Shown: positions 47,189 through 57,183 of the stretch, in pieces
Layout: each line of letters begins with the position of its first letter
How positions within the stretch are numbered: position 1 is the stretch's first letter
Position numbers and translations under genes: made by a program
DNA from: DASSUW01 sp963830725
GTDB taxonomy: Bacteria; Actinomycetota; Thermoleophilia; Solirubrobacterales; Solirubrobacteraceae
Length of the DNA stretch: 64,000 bases
Assembly: GCA_963830725.1 (NCBI GenBank)
Contig: CAWHNO010000015.1
Span: 1 to 64,000, forward strand
Direction of reading: 5' to 3'
Notes under the pieces: generated by a model
The model's database searches: none
Told to the model about the DNA's origin: nothing
What the model saw: the letters and a program-made list of their open reading frames with translations, nothing else

Positions 47189-48814
47189 GCATCATGACCT
47201 TGTCTCGGGCGATGGCGATCGTGGCCGGGTTGTGCACGATCGCGGCCGCGGCCCTCCTGGCAGTGACGCTCGCGCCCGCGGACGACCGCGGCTACAGCGC
47301 CGAGATCCGGCGGACCGAGTACGGGATCCCGCACATCGTGGCGAGCGACTATGGAAGCCTCGGATACGGATACGGGTTTGCGTTCGCGCAGGACAACCTA
47401 TGCGTCCTGGCAGACCGCGTCGTGACACTCCGGGGCGAACGCTCCAAGCACTTCGGCCCAAGCGCGGACGCCGGCGATCCGTTCGCCGACGAAGAGGACG
47501 CGACCAGCAACCTCGCGAGCGACGTCTACTACCGGGGCGTACGGCAATCGGGCGTCGTGCGGCGGCTGCTCGCCCGGCCGGCGCCGCTGGGGCCGACCGC
47601 TCAGCTGCGCGGGCTGGTCGACGGCTATGTCGCCGGCTACAACCGCTACCTGCGCGACACCGGCGTGGCACACCTGCCGGATCCGACCTGTCGCGGCAAG
47701 CCTGGGTCGCCCGATCACCCCTCGACTATGAGCGCTCCACCCTCCCCCTGAATCGCCGTCGATGCCGGCGGGACGGCGTACTTCGCCGACGCGTCGGTGC
47801 GTCCCCCACGTCACCGACGCGAAGGCGAGACGTTGCATCGACAGCGCCCTGGGCAAGTCCCTCTACCCCGAGACGTTCGTCCTGGACGGCTCGAGGTCCG
47901 CGTGCAATTGGGGCAGCGACCGCGGCGCCATCCAGCGCGGCATCTTCGCGCCGCGCCGCGTCCCGCGGCTGACGCGCACCGACTTCGTGGCCAACTCCAA
48001 CCAGAGCCCCTGGCTCACCAACCCCGCGGCGCCGATCACCGGCTACCCGGCCGTGTTCGGCGACATCGGCACCGAACGCGAGCCACGCACCCGCCTCGGA
48101 CTCGACATGATCGCCCAGCGCCTGGCCGGCACCGACGGCCTCGGGCCACCCGGCTTCACGCTGGCCACCCTGGAGGCCACGATGCTCGGCAACCGCAACT
48201 ACAGCGCCGAGCTCGGCCGCGCAGACGTAGTCGCGATGTGCCGCGCGCACCCCGTCCTTACCGCCGGCGACGGCAAGCGGGTCGACGTGCGCGCCGCCTG
48301 CGACACGCTTGCGGACTGGGACGGCCGCGCCGACGCCGGTAGCCGCGGCGAGGCGCTATGGGAGATGTTCTTCGATGACTCCCTGTGGGCGGTGCCCTTC
48401 GATCCCGCCCACCCGCTCACCACACCACGCGGGATCGACGGCAACGATCCGGATGTGCAACGCGCCTTCGCCGACGCCGTGCGGTTCGGCGGGAGCGACC
48501 GGGACACCGGCCGCGCCAGGCGCTGGGCCGGGATCACCCTGCACGGATGCCCCGAGGAGAAAGGCTGCTTCAACGCGATCGAGCGTGATGGCCGCTCCAT
48601 CCAAGGCTCGAGCTTCATCATGGCCGTCGAGCTCACACCGCACGGTCCCCGCGCACGCACCATCCTCACCTACTCCCAATCGGCCAACCCCGCCTCCCCC
48701 CACCACCGCGACCAGACCGTCCTCTTCTCCCATAAGCACTGGGTCACCGAGCGATTCACCGAAGCCGAGATCGACGCCGACCCACACCTGCAAGCGACCA
48801 CGCTGCACGACTGA
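47185..48814 (+). pseudogene. Penicillin-acylase-family (Ntn hydrolase) gene, gutted by internal deletion and frameshifts
   Basis: Starts at GTG 47185 with a signal peptide (AIVAGLCTIAAAALLAVTLAPA) and the acylase alpha-chain opening (AEIRRTEYGIPHIVASDYGSLGYGYGFAFAQDNLCVLADRV). At about 47701 a base is missing (AWVARSPLDYERSTLPL follows in another frame). The chain then jumps from STLPL directly to IAVDAGGTAYFADAS (about 47755), a segment near the end of the beta-chain core. Another extra C at about 47804 leads into HVTDAKARRCIDSALGKSLYPE and on to the normal end. Full family members have close to 780-800 residues; about 250-300 are missing here, including the beta-chain N-terminal Ser nucleophile. 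It cannot self-cleave or catalyse. Co-transcribed with the exporter genes (GTGA overlap). Confidence 0.7.
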
Positions 48815-48871
48815 CAGCCAAGAAGTACCGCGCTGAGCTGCGGGCACATTGCCGCCCTCCCAGTACGGGAC

Positions 48872-48901
48872 GAGCCCGGCGCCTCGCCGGGCGCCGGGCT
48901 C
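48872..48901. terminator. Bidirectional hairpin terminator
   Basis: A perfect 12-bp stem (GAGCCCGGCGCC / GGCGCCGGGCTC) with a 6-nt loop lies between the acylase relic and the convergent MFS gene, whose inferred stop is 48911-48913. Confidence 0.6.
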
Positions 48902-48910
48902 GCCAGTGGG

Positions 48911-50366
48911 TTAGCTCGTCGCTCGGCCGGGACAGCGACGAGTGTCGGAGCGGTGCTCCGGCGCCGGCCGGGGAGCGCCAGGCCGGCGACCGCTCCGAGC
49001 AGCGCCAGGCCGGCCGCGACGCCGATCGCCGGACTGAAGCCGTCGATGAACGTGGCCGCTGACGCGAAGCTGCCGGCGCCGGCGAAAACCGCCACGGCAA
49101 GGGCGATGCCGAACACGCCGCCGAGCTCGCGCATCATGCTGTTCGCGCCCGCCGCCTTGCCGAGTGCATCGATCGTCAGCGAGCCGACGACGGAGTTCTG
49201 CGCCGCCGGGATCGCCAGCGAGACGCCGACACCCGCGAGGATGAACGGTGCCAGCAGCTCCGAGTAGGCGATCCCAGGCTCGGCGATCACCGCCAGCCAC
49301 GCCATGCCGACCGCCTGCAGCGACAGCCCGGTGACCATCAGCGGTCGCTCGCCGATCCTGTCCGCCAGCGCGCCGGCCACGGGTGCCACCGTCATGAACG
49401 TCGCCGTCCACGGCAGCAGCCGCAGGCCGGTGCCCAGCGGCCCGTATCCGAGCCCGACCTGGAGCAGCTGGGCGTAGAAGAACACCGCGGCAAACAGCGA
49501 TGCGAACGTCAGGAAGATCGCGGTGTTGCCGGCCGCGAACGCTCGATTGCGGAAGAAGTGCATCGGCAGCATCGGCTCGCGCGCCCGCAGCTCCCAGGCC
49601 ACGAAACTCACGACGAGCGAGCGTGCCGGCGGTCAGCGTGCCAATCACTTCGGCGCTGGCCCAGCCGGCCTGATTGCCGCGCACCAGCCCCCAGACGATC
49701 GCGAGCGCGCCGACGCTGATCAGGGCGAGCCCGCGGATGTCCAGCGCGCTGTCCGGGCCGAAGCTCTCATCGATCTTGCGGAGCACGAACGGGATAGAGA
49801 TCAGCCCGATCGGGACGTTGATCCAGAAGATCCACTGCCAGGCCAGGCCCTCGACGATCGCGCCGCCCACGAGCGGGCCGCTCGCGACGGACAGACCGGT
49901 GATGGCGCTGAAGATGCCGATCGCAGCGCCGCGCTTGTCGGGTGGGAACGCCGCGCTGAGCAGGGTCAGCCCGAGCGGCATGATGAGGGCGGATCCGGCG
50001 CCCTGGACAGCGCGTGCGGCGATCAGGGTGCCGAATCGGGCGCCAGCGCGCTGGCCGCGACGCCGCCGCGAAGAGCCCGAGCCCGACGGCATAGAGCTTG
50101 CGGCGGCCGAAGCGGTCGCCGAGCGCCGCGCCGGTGATGAGCAGCACGGCGAAGCTGAGGTTGTATGCGTTCACCGTCCACTCGAGCTGCTCGACGGTGG
50201 CATGCAGGTCGAGCCGGATCGTGCTCAGGGACGTCGCGACCACGAGCGTGTCGAGCGCCGCCATGAGCGAGCCGATGCCCGTGAGCGCGACGACCCATGT
50301 CGTCGCCGATCGCCTCTTGTAGCGCTGGATCTCACGTCGTCTCCTTCGTCGGTCGCTCGCGGTCAC
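48911..50366 (-). CDS. MFS exporter, DHA2 (14-helix) type; at least three one-base frameshifts
   Basis: About 484 residues if extra bases at about 50050 and 49613 are removed and a C restored near 48928; the length is normal for the family. N-terminal helices WVVALTGIGSLMAALDTLVVATSLSTIRLDL and VNAYNLSFAVLLITGAALGDRFGRRKLY (motif A), middle part FGTLIAARAVQGAGSALIMPLGLTLLSAAFP and GPLVGGAIVEGLAWQWIFWINVPIGL (motif C-like), last part FFRNRAFAAGNTAIFLTFASLF to FIDGFSPAIGVAAGLALLGAVAGLALPG. Probably a drug/proton antiporter. A terminator hairpin follows its inferred TAA. Compare the deleted DHA2 gene at 32774. Confidence 0.75.
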
Positions 50367-50476
50367 CGCGTTCGGAGGTAGAGATCCGGGGCGCGGCGGA
50401 AATCCGTCGCGCCGGCGAGCGATGGATTCCGGCGCCTTCCCGGATCTCCATTCAAAACGACCCCGGAGAAACGCCC

Positions 50477-51161
50477 ATGAGCATCCAGAGAGCCCTTGTC
50501 ATCGGCGCCGGCGGCGGCGTCGGCCACGCCACCGCCAGCGCCCTCACCGCCACGGGAGCCCGTGTCGTGGCCGCCGGCCGCGAGCGGGACGCCACCGATC
50601 CCGACCAGGTCGCCGCCCTCCTCGCCGAGGCCGACCCGGACCTCGTCGTCGTCGCCGCGGGCGCGCGCCCACACATGGCCTCGATCGACGAGCAGAGCTG
50701 GGAGTCGTTCTCGGAGCCGTGGAACGTTGACGTCAAGATCGCCTTCGAGGTCGGCCGTGCCGCGCTTGCCCGGCCCCTGCGCCCCGGCTCGATGGTGCTG
50801 ATCGTGTCGAGCGGCGCCGGGCTCGCCGGCTCGCCGCTGTCGGGCGGCTACGCGGGCGCCAAGCGGATGCAGATGTTCCTGGCCGGCTACCTCCAGCGCG
50901 CCTCCGACGCGCGCGGGCGCGGGATCCGGTTCGTCGCCCTCGCCCCGCGCCAATTCCTGGTCGGCACCCCGATCGGCGAGGCCGCGGCCGCCGCCTACGG
51001 CGCCGAGATCGGCGAGTCTGCCCGAGACCTACATCGAGCGCTTCCCGGCGCCGCTCGACTCCCCCGGGGTCGCCCGCGCGATCCTGTCGATCGCCGCCGG
51101 CGAGGAGCACCGTGAGACGACCCTGCTGGCTGTGACCGGCACCGGGCTCGAGGCGATCTGA
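50477..51161 (+). CDS. SDR-family oxidoreductase; one-base frameshift
   Basis: About 227 residues after removing the extra T at 51017 (restoring GELPETYIERFPAPLDSPGVARAIL). Rossmann motif VIGAGGGVGHA, Ser in VSSGAG and YAGAK (YxxxK) catalytic set. NAD(P)-dependent, cytoplasmic, substrate unknown. ATG 50477 with GGAG 9 bp upstream. Heads a run of three plus-strand genes with VOC and sigma factor. It faces away from the MFS gene. Confidence 0.8.
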
Positions 51162-51178
51162 CCGCGGAGGATGCACGG

Positions 51179-51574
51179 GTGAAGATGAGGAGTTCCCGGC
51201 CCAACCGACTCGTACATCTGGAGTTGCACACGCGCGACCTGCCGCTTGCGGGCGAGTTGTACGCGGAGCTGCTGCAGTGGCGACCGGAGCGGATCGACAC
51301 TGCCCACGGTTCCTACACGGCGCTCGGGCTCGGCGGTGCAGTCGGCGGCGGGATCGTCGAATGCCAGGCACCGCGTGCGATTTGGCTCCCGTACGTCGAG
51401 GTCGCCGATATCGACAACGCGACCGCATTGGCGAGCGAGCTCGGCGCATCTGTGCTGCTCGAGCCGCGCGAGGGCCCGGCGGGCTGGCGCAGCGTCATCG
51501 CTACGCCGGCGGGCGGTGAGCTTGCCCTGTGGCAACAGAAGGGCCGGCGAAAGCCGAGGAGGCTGATGGTATGA
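51179..51574 (+). CDS. VOC-family protein upstream of sigma factor
   Basis: 131 residues. RLVHLELHTRDLPLAGELYAELLQWRPERID and LPYVEVADIDNATALASELGASVLLEPREGPAGWRSVIATPAGGELALWQ form one VOC unit. GTG 51179 or ATG 51185; CGGAGG at 51165. Its TGA overlaps the ATG of the sigma factor (ATGA), so the two are coupled; it might act as a sensor or partner for it. Confidence 0.8.
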   Translation: MKMRSSRPNRLVHLELHTRDLPLAGELYAELLQWRPERIDTAHGSYTALGLGGAVGGGIVECQAPRAIWLPYVEVADIDNATALASELGASVLLEPREGPAGWRSVIATPAGGELALWQQKGRRKPRRLMV

Positions 51575-52593
51575 ACGAGCGAGAGCTGCTCGCCGCGGCG
51601 CGCGACGGAAGCGAGGACGCGTTCGCCCGATTGATCAGCCCCTACCGTGCCGGGCTGAGCGCACACTGCTACCGGTTGCTCGGCTCCGTGCACGACGCCG
51701 AGGACGCGCTGCAGGAAGCGATGTTGCGCGCCTGGCGCGGGCTGGCCGGCTTCCGGGAGCGCAGCTCGCTGCGGTCGTGGCTGTACACGATCACCACGAA
51801 CGCCTGCCTACGCATGATCGAGCGGCGACCCAAGCGCGTCCTGCCGATCGAGTACGGGCCCGCGACCGCCGATCCGCACGCCCAGCCCGGCGCGCCGATC
51901 CTCGAGTCGGTCTGGATCGAGCCCTACCCGGATCAGGGCGTGGCATTCGCGGACGAGCTCGCCTCGCCGGAGGCTCGCTATGAGCAGCGCGAGAGCGTCG
52001 AGCTGGCCTTCGTCGCCGCTCTCCAGCACCTGCCGGCGCGCCAGCGTGCCGTGCTGATCCTGCGTGACGTGCTCGGCTTCTCGGGCGCCGAGGTTGCCGA
52101 TGCGCTCGCGATGACGCCCGACGCGGTCTACAGCGCGCTCCAGCGCGCACACAAGACCGTCGACGAGCGCCTCCCGGAGCGGACCCAGCAGGCGACGCTG
52201 CGCTCGCTCGGCGATGACGGGTTGAATGAGCTCGTCGGCGGATTCGTCGACGCCTGGGAGCGCGCGGACGTCGACGCGCTCGCCGCCAGGCTCGCCGAGG
52301 ACGCCGCCTTCACGATGCCGCCGAATGCGACGTGGTTCCGCGGCCGCGACAGGATCGCGGCCTTCCTGAGCGACTTTCCGCTCAGCGGCAAGCTGCGCTG
52401 GCGGGTCATCCCGACGCGGGCCAACTGCCAGCCGGCATTCGGCCTGTACGCCTGGAGCGACAAGCCTCGTGCGTTCGTGGCGAGCGAACTCGCCGTGCTC
52501 ATGCTCGAGTCAGACCGGATCGCCGAGATCACCGTCTTCCGCGACCCGCCGCCCCTGACGCACTTCGGCTTGCCAGAGCGGATCGAACCCTGA
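51571..52593 (+). CDS. ECF sigma factor with SnoaL-like tail (SigX5 type), copy 3
   Basis: 340 residues. Region 2 (DAFARLISPYRAGLSAHCYRLLGSVHDAEDALQEAMLRAWRGL), region 4 (LPARQRAVLILRDVLGFSGAEVADALAMTPDAVYSALQRAH), SnoaL-like tail (GGFVDAWERADVDALAARLAEDAAFTMPP). Close to copies 1 and 2. Convergent with the big BTAD gene, with 11 bp between stops. Confidence 0.92.
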   Translation: MNERELLAAARDGSEDAFARLISPYRAGLSAHCYRLLGSVHDAEDALQEAMLRAWRGLAGFRERSSLRSWLYTITTNACLRMIERRPKRVLPIEYGPATADPHAQPGAPILESVWIEPYPDQGVAFADELASPEARYEQRESVELAFVAALQHLPARQRAVLILRDVLGFSGAEVADALAMTPDAVYSALQRAHKTVDERLPERTQQATLRSLGDDGLNELVGGFVDAWERADVDALAARLAEDAAFTMPPNATWFRGRDRIAAFLSDFPLSGKLRWRVIPTRANCQPAFGLYAWSDKPRAFVASELAVLMLESDRIAEITVFRDPPPLTHFGLPERIEP

Positions 52594-52604
52594 GCGGGAT
52601 GCGG

Positions 52605-55600
52605 TCAGCGCTCGGCGGAGCGCCGCGTCGGGCTTGCGTGCCGGCCTGCGGCGTCCGCCCAGCTGTCCATGCCCAGCTCCCGGAAGGACGAGACTGCCGC
52701 GGCGAGGAGCTCCTGTGCCCTGCCCCTATCGCCCTGCTGGTCGCGTGCGAGCAGCATGCGGGCGTAGTCGTAGCGGGTGTGGGCGAGCAGCGGCCGGGCG
52801 CCGAGCCTGGCGTTCATCGCGATCGCGTCCTCGAAATGCCCGGCAGCCTCGTCCCAGGCCTGTGTGGTCGCGGCGAGGATCCCGAGGTAGCGCGCGACGG
52901 GGCCGAGCGCGACCTCGCCCGCGGCCATCGCGTTCACGCGCGGGTACGGGCGCAGCAGCCGGTAGAGGACCGCCGCCCGATCGCGGTCCTGCAAGCGTGC
53001 CGCGACCTCGGCGAGGAGCGAGAGGCAGAAGAGCCACTCGCCGTCGCGCGGCAGCGCGGCGAAATCCTGTTCGGCCAGCTCGTCGAACGCGCGGCGCGCA
53101 TCATCCTCGCGTCCGAGCTCGCACTCGAGCAGCGGGATGAAGCAGCGAAACGATCGGTAGCCGGGGAACTTGTCGACCGCGTCGCGAAGCAGGTCCTGGA
53201 TCTCGCCGAGCCGACCCTGCTCGCGGCGCAGCACGAACATCGTGAGGCGGTAGGAGCAGTCGGCGTCCGAACGGCGGGCCTGACCCGCCCGCACGGCCTC
53301 CTCCGCCAGTCGCTCGGCCGCGTCGAAATCGCCCTGGAAGAGCGCCCTGATCGTGTACTGCATGGTGCCCTGCCACTGCTGCGCCGGCCGTTTGATCTCG
53401 CCGGCCAAGGCGTCGTACTCGTCATCCGCCGCCAAGGCATCGGCGTCTGCCAGCGCGAGCCACGCGACGACGCCCTGAAGCGTCAGAGCGTCGAGCGCGA
53501 TGTCGGTCACGCCGGTCTCCTCGGCCAACCGGGTCACCTCGTCGGTGACGGCCACGAGCTCCTCCGTGTCCGGCCCCCACGTGGCCATGAACAGCGCGGT
53601 GAGCGTGTAGGCCAGCGTCTCCTTGTCACCGATCCGGCGGGCGATCTCGACGGCCTCACGGCTCAGCGACGCGCGCGGTTCCAACGACGGCTGGTCGCGG
53701 AGCGCCCCGGCCAGGCGCGCCAGCAGCCTCGCGCGGAGCGACGTGTCCTGCGCGCCGAGAGCCTGTAGCGCCTCGTCGAGCAGCGGCACGAGGCGGCCGT
53801 CCTCGCCGGCCCGCTGCCAGGAGGACTTCCCCCCGTAGCCGAGCGCGGAGTGGGCCAGCAGCTCTGGCAGCCGTGCGCGCCGCGCCAGATCGGCGGCCGA
53901 CAGGAACGTCGCGTTCGCGTCGGCGACGCTGCCCGACCACATGAGCGCATCGCCCAGCGCCAGCAGCAGCTCGCCGCGCGCGACCGCGTCCACAGGCGGG
54001 CGGCGGTCGAGTTCCTGCAGTGCCAGCCGGTAGAGGCGCGCCGCCTCGTCGTAGGCGAACAGGGCGAGCGCTGCATCGCCGGCGCGGCGAGCGTAGTCGA
54101 GCCCCAGCTCCGCGTCGCCGCCGGCGATCGCGTGGCGTGCGAGCTCTGCCAGGTGCGATGCGGAATCCGGGTGGAGCTGCTCGAGCGCCTCGACCGCGGC
54201 GCGGTGCAGCCTCGCCCGGCGGCCGGGTGGAAGCTCGCCGTAGAGCGTGTCGCGGATCAGGACGTGCGCGAAACGCAGACGACCCGGCGTGCCGGGCACG
54301 TCGGACACGATGCGGGCGCCGATCGCCTCGTCGAGCGAGTCGAGCAGCTGCTCGTACGGGACGCCGCCCAAGCGGGCGAGGTCGTCGAGCGCGAACTCGC
54401 GCCCGAGGACCGAGGCGAGCACGAGCAGCCTGCCGCACTCCTGGGAGACGTAGGTGAGCCGGCGCGCGATCGCGTCACGGGCGCTCTGCGGGATCGCGAG
54501 CCGCAACTCGTCCGGTGCGCCCTCGACCGAGAACAGCCGCACGCTCTCACCGACGAACAGCGGGTTCCCGTCGGTCTTCGCGTGCAGCGCGGCCGCGAGC
54601 CGCGGCGACGCGAGCTCCGCGGCCGTGAGCTCGACGTATTCGGCGACCTCCGACTCGCTCAGCCCGCCCAGCGAGAGACGGGTCACGGCGTGCTCGCGGG
54701 CGATCTCGGCGAGCATCTGGGCGAGCCGGTCTCCCGGCACCGGGTCGACGTCGCGGTAGGCGCAGAGAACGAGCAGCCGGCTCGATCCGAGCTCGCGCGC
54801 GAGGAACCGCAGCAGCAGCAACGAGGGGTCGTCGGCCGCGTGCAGATCGTCCAACACGAGCAGGATCGGCTGGCTCTGGGCGGCGCTGCGCAGGAACTCG
54901 CTGGTCGCGTCGAACAGGCGGAAGCGCGCTCCCTCGGGGTCGAGCGAGGATGCGTCGGGCAGGTCGGGCAGGCGCTCGCGCAGCTCCGGCATGATCTGGG
55001 CGAGGTCGGCCGCCCTCGCGCCGAGCTGCTCGCGGAGCACGTGGGCGTCACGCGCGCGCGCGTACATCCGCAGGGCTTGCAGCCATGGCCAGTAGGCCGG
55101 CGCGCCGCCGGCCTCCCAGCAGCGCCCGATCAGTACCTGGGCGCCGCGGGCGCGGGCATGCGCGGCCAGCTCATCGGTGAGGCGACTCTTGCCGATACCC
55201 GGCTCGCCGCTGACCAGGAAGAGGCGTCCGCGCCCGGCGAAGGCGTGTTCGAGGCCGGCGAGGAGCTCGGCGAGCTCGCGCTCGCGCCCGACGAACGAGG
55301 CGCCGGGTGCCTCGACTGCGCGCTCCGCAGGGGTGGGCGCTTCGAGTCCGGGATCCTGCCGGAGGATCGCCTCGTGAAGCTCGCGTAGCGGGCGGCCGGG
55401 CTCGATGCCGAGCTCGTCGACGAGTGCCGCCCGCGCCGCGCGGTAGGTCTCGAGCGCCTCTGCCTGGCGGCCGCAGCGGTACAGGCCGAGCATCAGCTGA
55501 CCGCTCAGGCGCTCCCTCAGCGGATGCTCTCGTCTGAGCGCCTCGAGCTCGCCGACGAGCTCGTGGTGGCGACCGGCGGCGAGATCGGCTTCGATTCGCT

Positions 55601-56063
55601 GCTCGAGCGCGGCGAGGCGAAGCTCCTCGAGCCGCGCGATGTCCGCTTGGGCGAAGGGCTCGTAGGCGAGGTCTGCAAGCGGAGGCCCGCGCCACAGCGC
55701 GAGTGCCTCGCGGAGCTTCTCCGACGCCGTCGCCGGATCGGCCGCGGCCGCGGCGAGCAGGCGCTCGAAGCGGCCGAGATCGGACTCGTCCGGATCGAGG
55801 CGAAGCACGTAGCCGGGTGCTCGCGTGACCAATCGGCCGTCACCGAGCTGCTTGCGCAGCCGCGACACATACACCTGGACGCTCTTGTTGACCGTCGCAG
55901 GCGGCGATTCGCCCCACAGCTCGTCGATCAGCCGCTCGGTCGAGACGACCTCGTTGGCGTGCAGCAGCAACAGCGCGAGCAGCGACCGCTGTTTGCCACC
56001 GCCGAGCTCGAGCGGGCCGTGCTGCTCGACCACCTCCAACGGGCCGAGGAGCCGGAATTCCAC
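52605..56063 (-). CDS. BTAD (SARP/AfsR-type) regulator with AAA ATPase and TPR-like C-terminus (cassette copy B)
   Basis: 1,152 residues. OmpR-like winged helix (MEFRLLGPLEVVEQHGPLELGGG, HANEVVSTERLIDELWG, RAPGYVLRLDP), BTAD domain (about 95-250), then an AAA/STAND ATPase: GASFVGRERELAELL, Walker A VSGEPGIGKSRLTDE, Walker B ILLVLDDLHAADD, then AYRDVDPVPG. The last 450 residues are helical repeats. GTG start 56063. A large activator of the AfsR class, cytoplasmic, responding to nucleotide or a ligand. It is divergent from the PDTRD gene at 56162, across the 98-bp gap that holds the direct-repeat operator; it is the best candidate to bind all three repeat sites. Confidence 0.9.
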   Translation of the reverse strand: MEFRLLGPLEVVEQHGPLELGGGKQRSLLALLLLHANEVVSTERLIDELWGESPPATVNKSVQVYVSRLRKQLGDGRLVTRAPGYVLRLDPDESDLGRFERLLAAAAADPATASEKLREALALWRGPPLADLAYEPFAQADIARLEELRLAALEQRIEADLAAGRHHELVGELEALRREHPLRERLSGQLMLGLYRCGRQAEALETYRAARAALVDELGIEPGRPLRELHEAILRQDPGLEAPTPAERAVEAPGASFVGRERELAELLAGLEHAFAGRGRLFLVSGEPGIGKSRLTDELAAHARARGAQVLIGRCWEAGGAPAYWPWLQALRMYARARDAHVLREQLGARAADLAQIMPELRERLPDLPDASSLDPEGARFRLFDATSEFLRSAAQSQPILLVLDDLHAADDPSLLLLRFLARELGSSRLLVLCAYRDVDPVPGDRLAQMLAEIAREHAVTRLSLGGLSESEVAEYVELTAAELASPRLAAALHAKTDGNPLFVGESVRLFSVEGAPDELRLAIPQSARDAIARRLTYVSQECGRLLVLASVLGREFALDDLARLGGVPYEQLLDSLDEAIGARIVSDVPGTPGRLRFAHVLIRDTLYGELPPGRRARLHRAAVEALEQLHPDSASHLAELARHAIAGGDAELGLDYARRAGDAALALFAYDEAARLYRLALQELDRRPPVDAVARGELLLALGDALMWSGSVADANATFLSAADLARRARLPELLAHSALGYGGKSSWQRAGEDGRLVPLLDEALQALGAQDTSLRARLLARLAGALRDQPSLEPRASLSREAVEIARRIGDKETLAYTLTALFMATWGPDTEELVAVTDEVTRLAEETGVTDIALDALTLQGVVAWLALADADALAADDEYDALAGEIKRPAQQWQGTMQYTIRALFQGDFDAAERLAEEAVRAGQARRSDADCSYRLTMFVLRREQGRLGEIQDLLRDAVDKFPGYRSFRCFIPLLECELGREDDARRAFDELAEQDFAALPRDGEWLFCLSLLAEVAARLQDRDRAAVLYRLLRPYPRVNAMAAGEVALGPVARYLGILAATTQAWDEAAGHFEDAIAMNARLGARPLLAHTRYDYARMLLARDQQGDRGRAQELLAAAVSSFRELGMDSWADAAGRHASPTRRSAER

Positions 56064-56068
56064 ATGCA

Positions 56069-56115
56069 GCGTCTACCACTCATCACCCTCGGCGTCTACC
56101 ACCGCGGCTCAGCAT
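56069..56115 (+). promoter_or_regulatory. Direct-repeat operator and -10, copy B
   Basis: GCGTCTACC at 56069-56077 and 56092-56100 (period 23), then 9 bp, then CAGCAT (56110-56115), fitting nAnnnT. The first repeat begins 6 bp from the start codon of the BTAD gene, so bound protein could also affect that gene. Spacer between repeats differs at one base from copy C. Confidence 0.6.
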
Positions 56116-56161
56116 CCGCAGCATCGACCGCATGGGGCGGTCGCAACCAGAAGGAGCCAGG

Positions 56162-56641
56162 ATGCGCAACCATCGCATCACGCACACGGCGGTCGTCGGC
56201 GTCGTCGTCGCCGCGCTCGCCGCCCCCGGAGCGGCCGCTCAGCAAGACCTGCGCATGCCCGACACGCGCGAGGCCGCGGCCGCGTCGACCAGTGCGCACC
56301 GGGCGCAGGACCTGCGCATGCCGGACACACGAGACGCCGCAGCCCGCTTCGCGCAGCGGACGGTGACCGTGCCCGGCTTCCCGGTGCCCACGCCGCTGCC
56401 CGACGTGCGGCAGGACCTCCGGTCTCCCGACACGCGCGACATCGTGCAGGGACGCGGCCCGTCCACCGCGCCGGACGTGACGGTCATCGAGGTTCCGCAG
56501 CCGGCTCCCGCCGCCGCGGGCGGCATCGACTGGAGCGACGCCGGCATGGGGGCCGCATTCATGCTCGTGCTGGCGGCCGCGGGCGTCCTCGGGGTCCGAT
56601 CCCGCAGGCACCGCCGCCCGCAGACGGCGATCTCGGCGTGA
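56162..56641 (+). CDS. Secreted/membrane protein with three PDTR motifs (copy B)
   Basis: 159 residues. Signal peptide 1-25 (VVVAALAAPGAAAQ), then three repeats DLRMPDTREAA, DLRMPDTRDAA and DLRSPDTRDIV separated by 15-40 residues, a Pro/Val stretch (VTVIEVPQPAP), then GGIDWSDAGMGAAFMLVLAAAGVLGV (membrane helix) and a basic tail (RSRRHRRP). The PDTR part is predicted outside. AAGGAG ribosome binding site 56151-56156. A longer paralog of the gene at 23649. Function unknown. Followed after 5 bp by another secreted protein. Confidence 0.8.
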   Translation: MRNHRITHTAVVGVVVAALAAPGAAAQQDLRMPDTREAAAASTSAHRAQDLRMPDTRDAAARFAQRTVTVPGFPVPTPLPDVRQDLRSPDTRDIVQGRGPSTAPDVTVIEVPQPAPAAAGGIDWSDAGMGAAFMLVLAAAGVLGVRSRRHRRPQTAISA

Positions 56642-56646
56642 CCGTC

Positions 56647-57142
56647 ATGCGCAACCGAATCGCCATCGTCGCAATCGCGACCTGCGCAGCCCTGCTGCCG
56701 GCAACGGCGGCGAGCGCCGCCACGGTGCCGATCGCCGGCACGATCATCCCCGGGTCCGACGGGACCTGTTCCCCGCCGGCCGTCGAGGGACCGCACGTCG
56801 CGCTGGCAATGCACCGGCGCGACCGAGACGTACACCGGAGACCTGTCGAGCACCGCGCCCGCGGTGTTCACGGTCGACGGCGACTTCAACACCAGGTCCG
56901 GCGTCACCAGGACGGGCGGCCATGAGACGTTCAGCGGCTGTCTCGGCGACGCCTGCGGGACGCTCGACTGGAACTGGCATGTGACCTTCAGGACCGTCCC
57001 CGAGACGCTCGAGCTGCTCGGCGGGTCCGGCCAGGCACGCATCACGGGCGGGACCGGTGCCCTCGCCGGCGCCAAAGGCTCCTTCAGGATCACCTGCGAG
57101 CCGCTCGCGCCCTGCGGCTACAAGGGCCACGTGAAGCTGTAG
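56647..57142 (+). CDS. Secreted beta-rich protein of unknown function; one-base frameshift
   Basis: About 164 residues after removing one extra base near 56809 (restoring VALACTGATETYTGDLSS). Signal peptide (IVAIATCAALLPATAASA). The rest is beta-rich with Cys residues (CSPP, CLGDACG, ITCEPLAPCGY) and a GSGQARITGGTGALAGAKGSFRI segment like those of calycin-type barrels. Same operon as the PDTRD gene. No function can be assigned. Confidence 0.6.
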
Positions 57143-57183
57143 CCACGCCGTCGCGGGCGGCCGCCACCATGCGGCCGCCCGCC

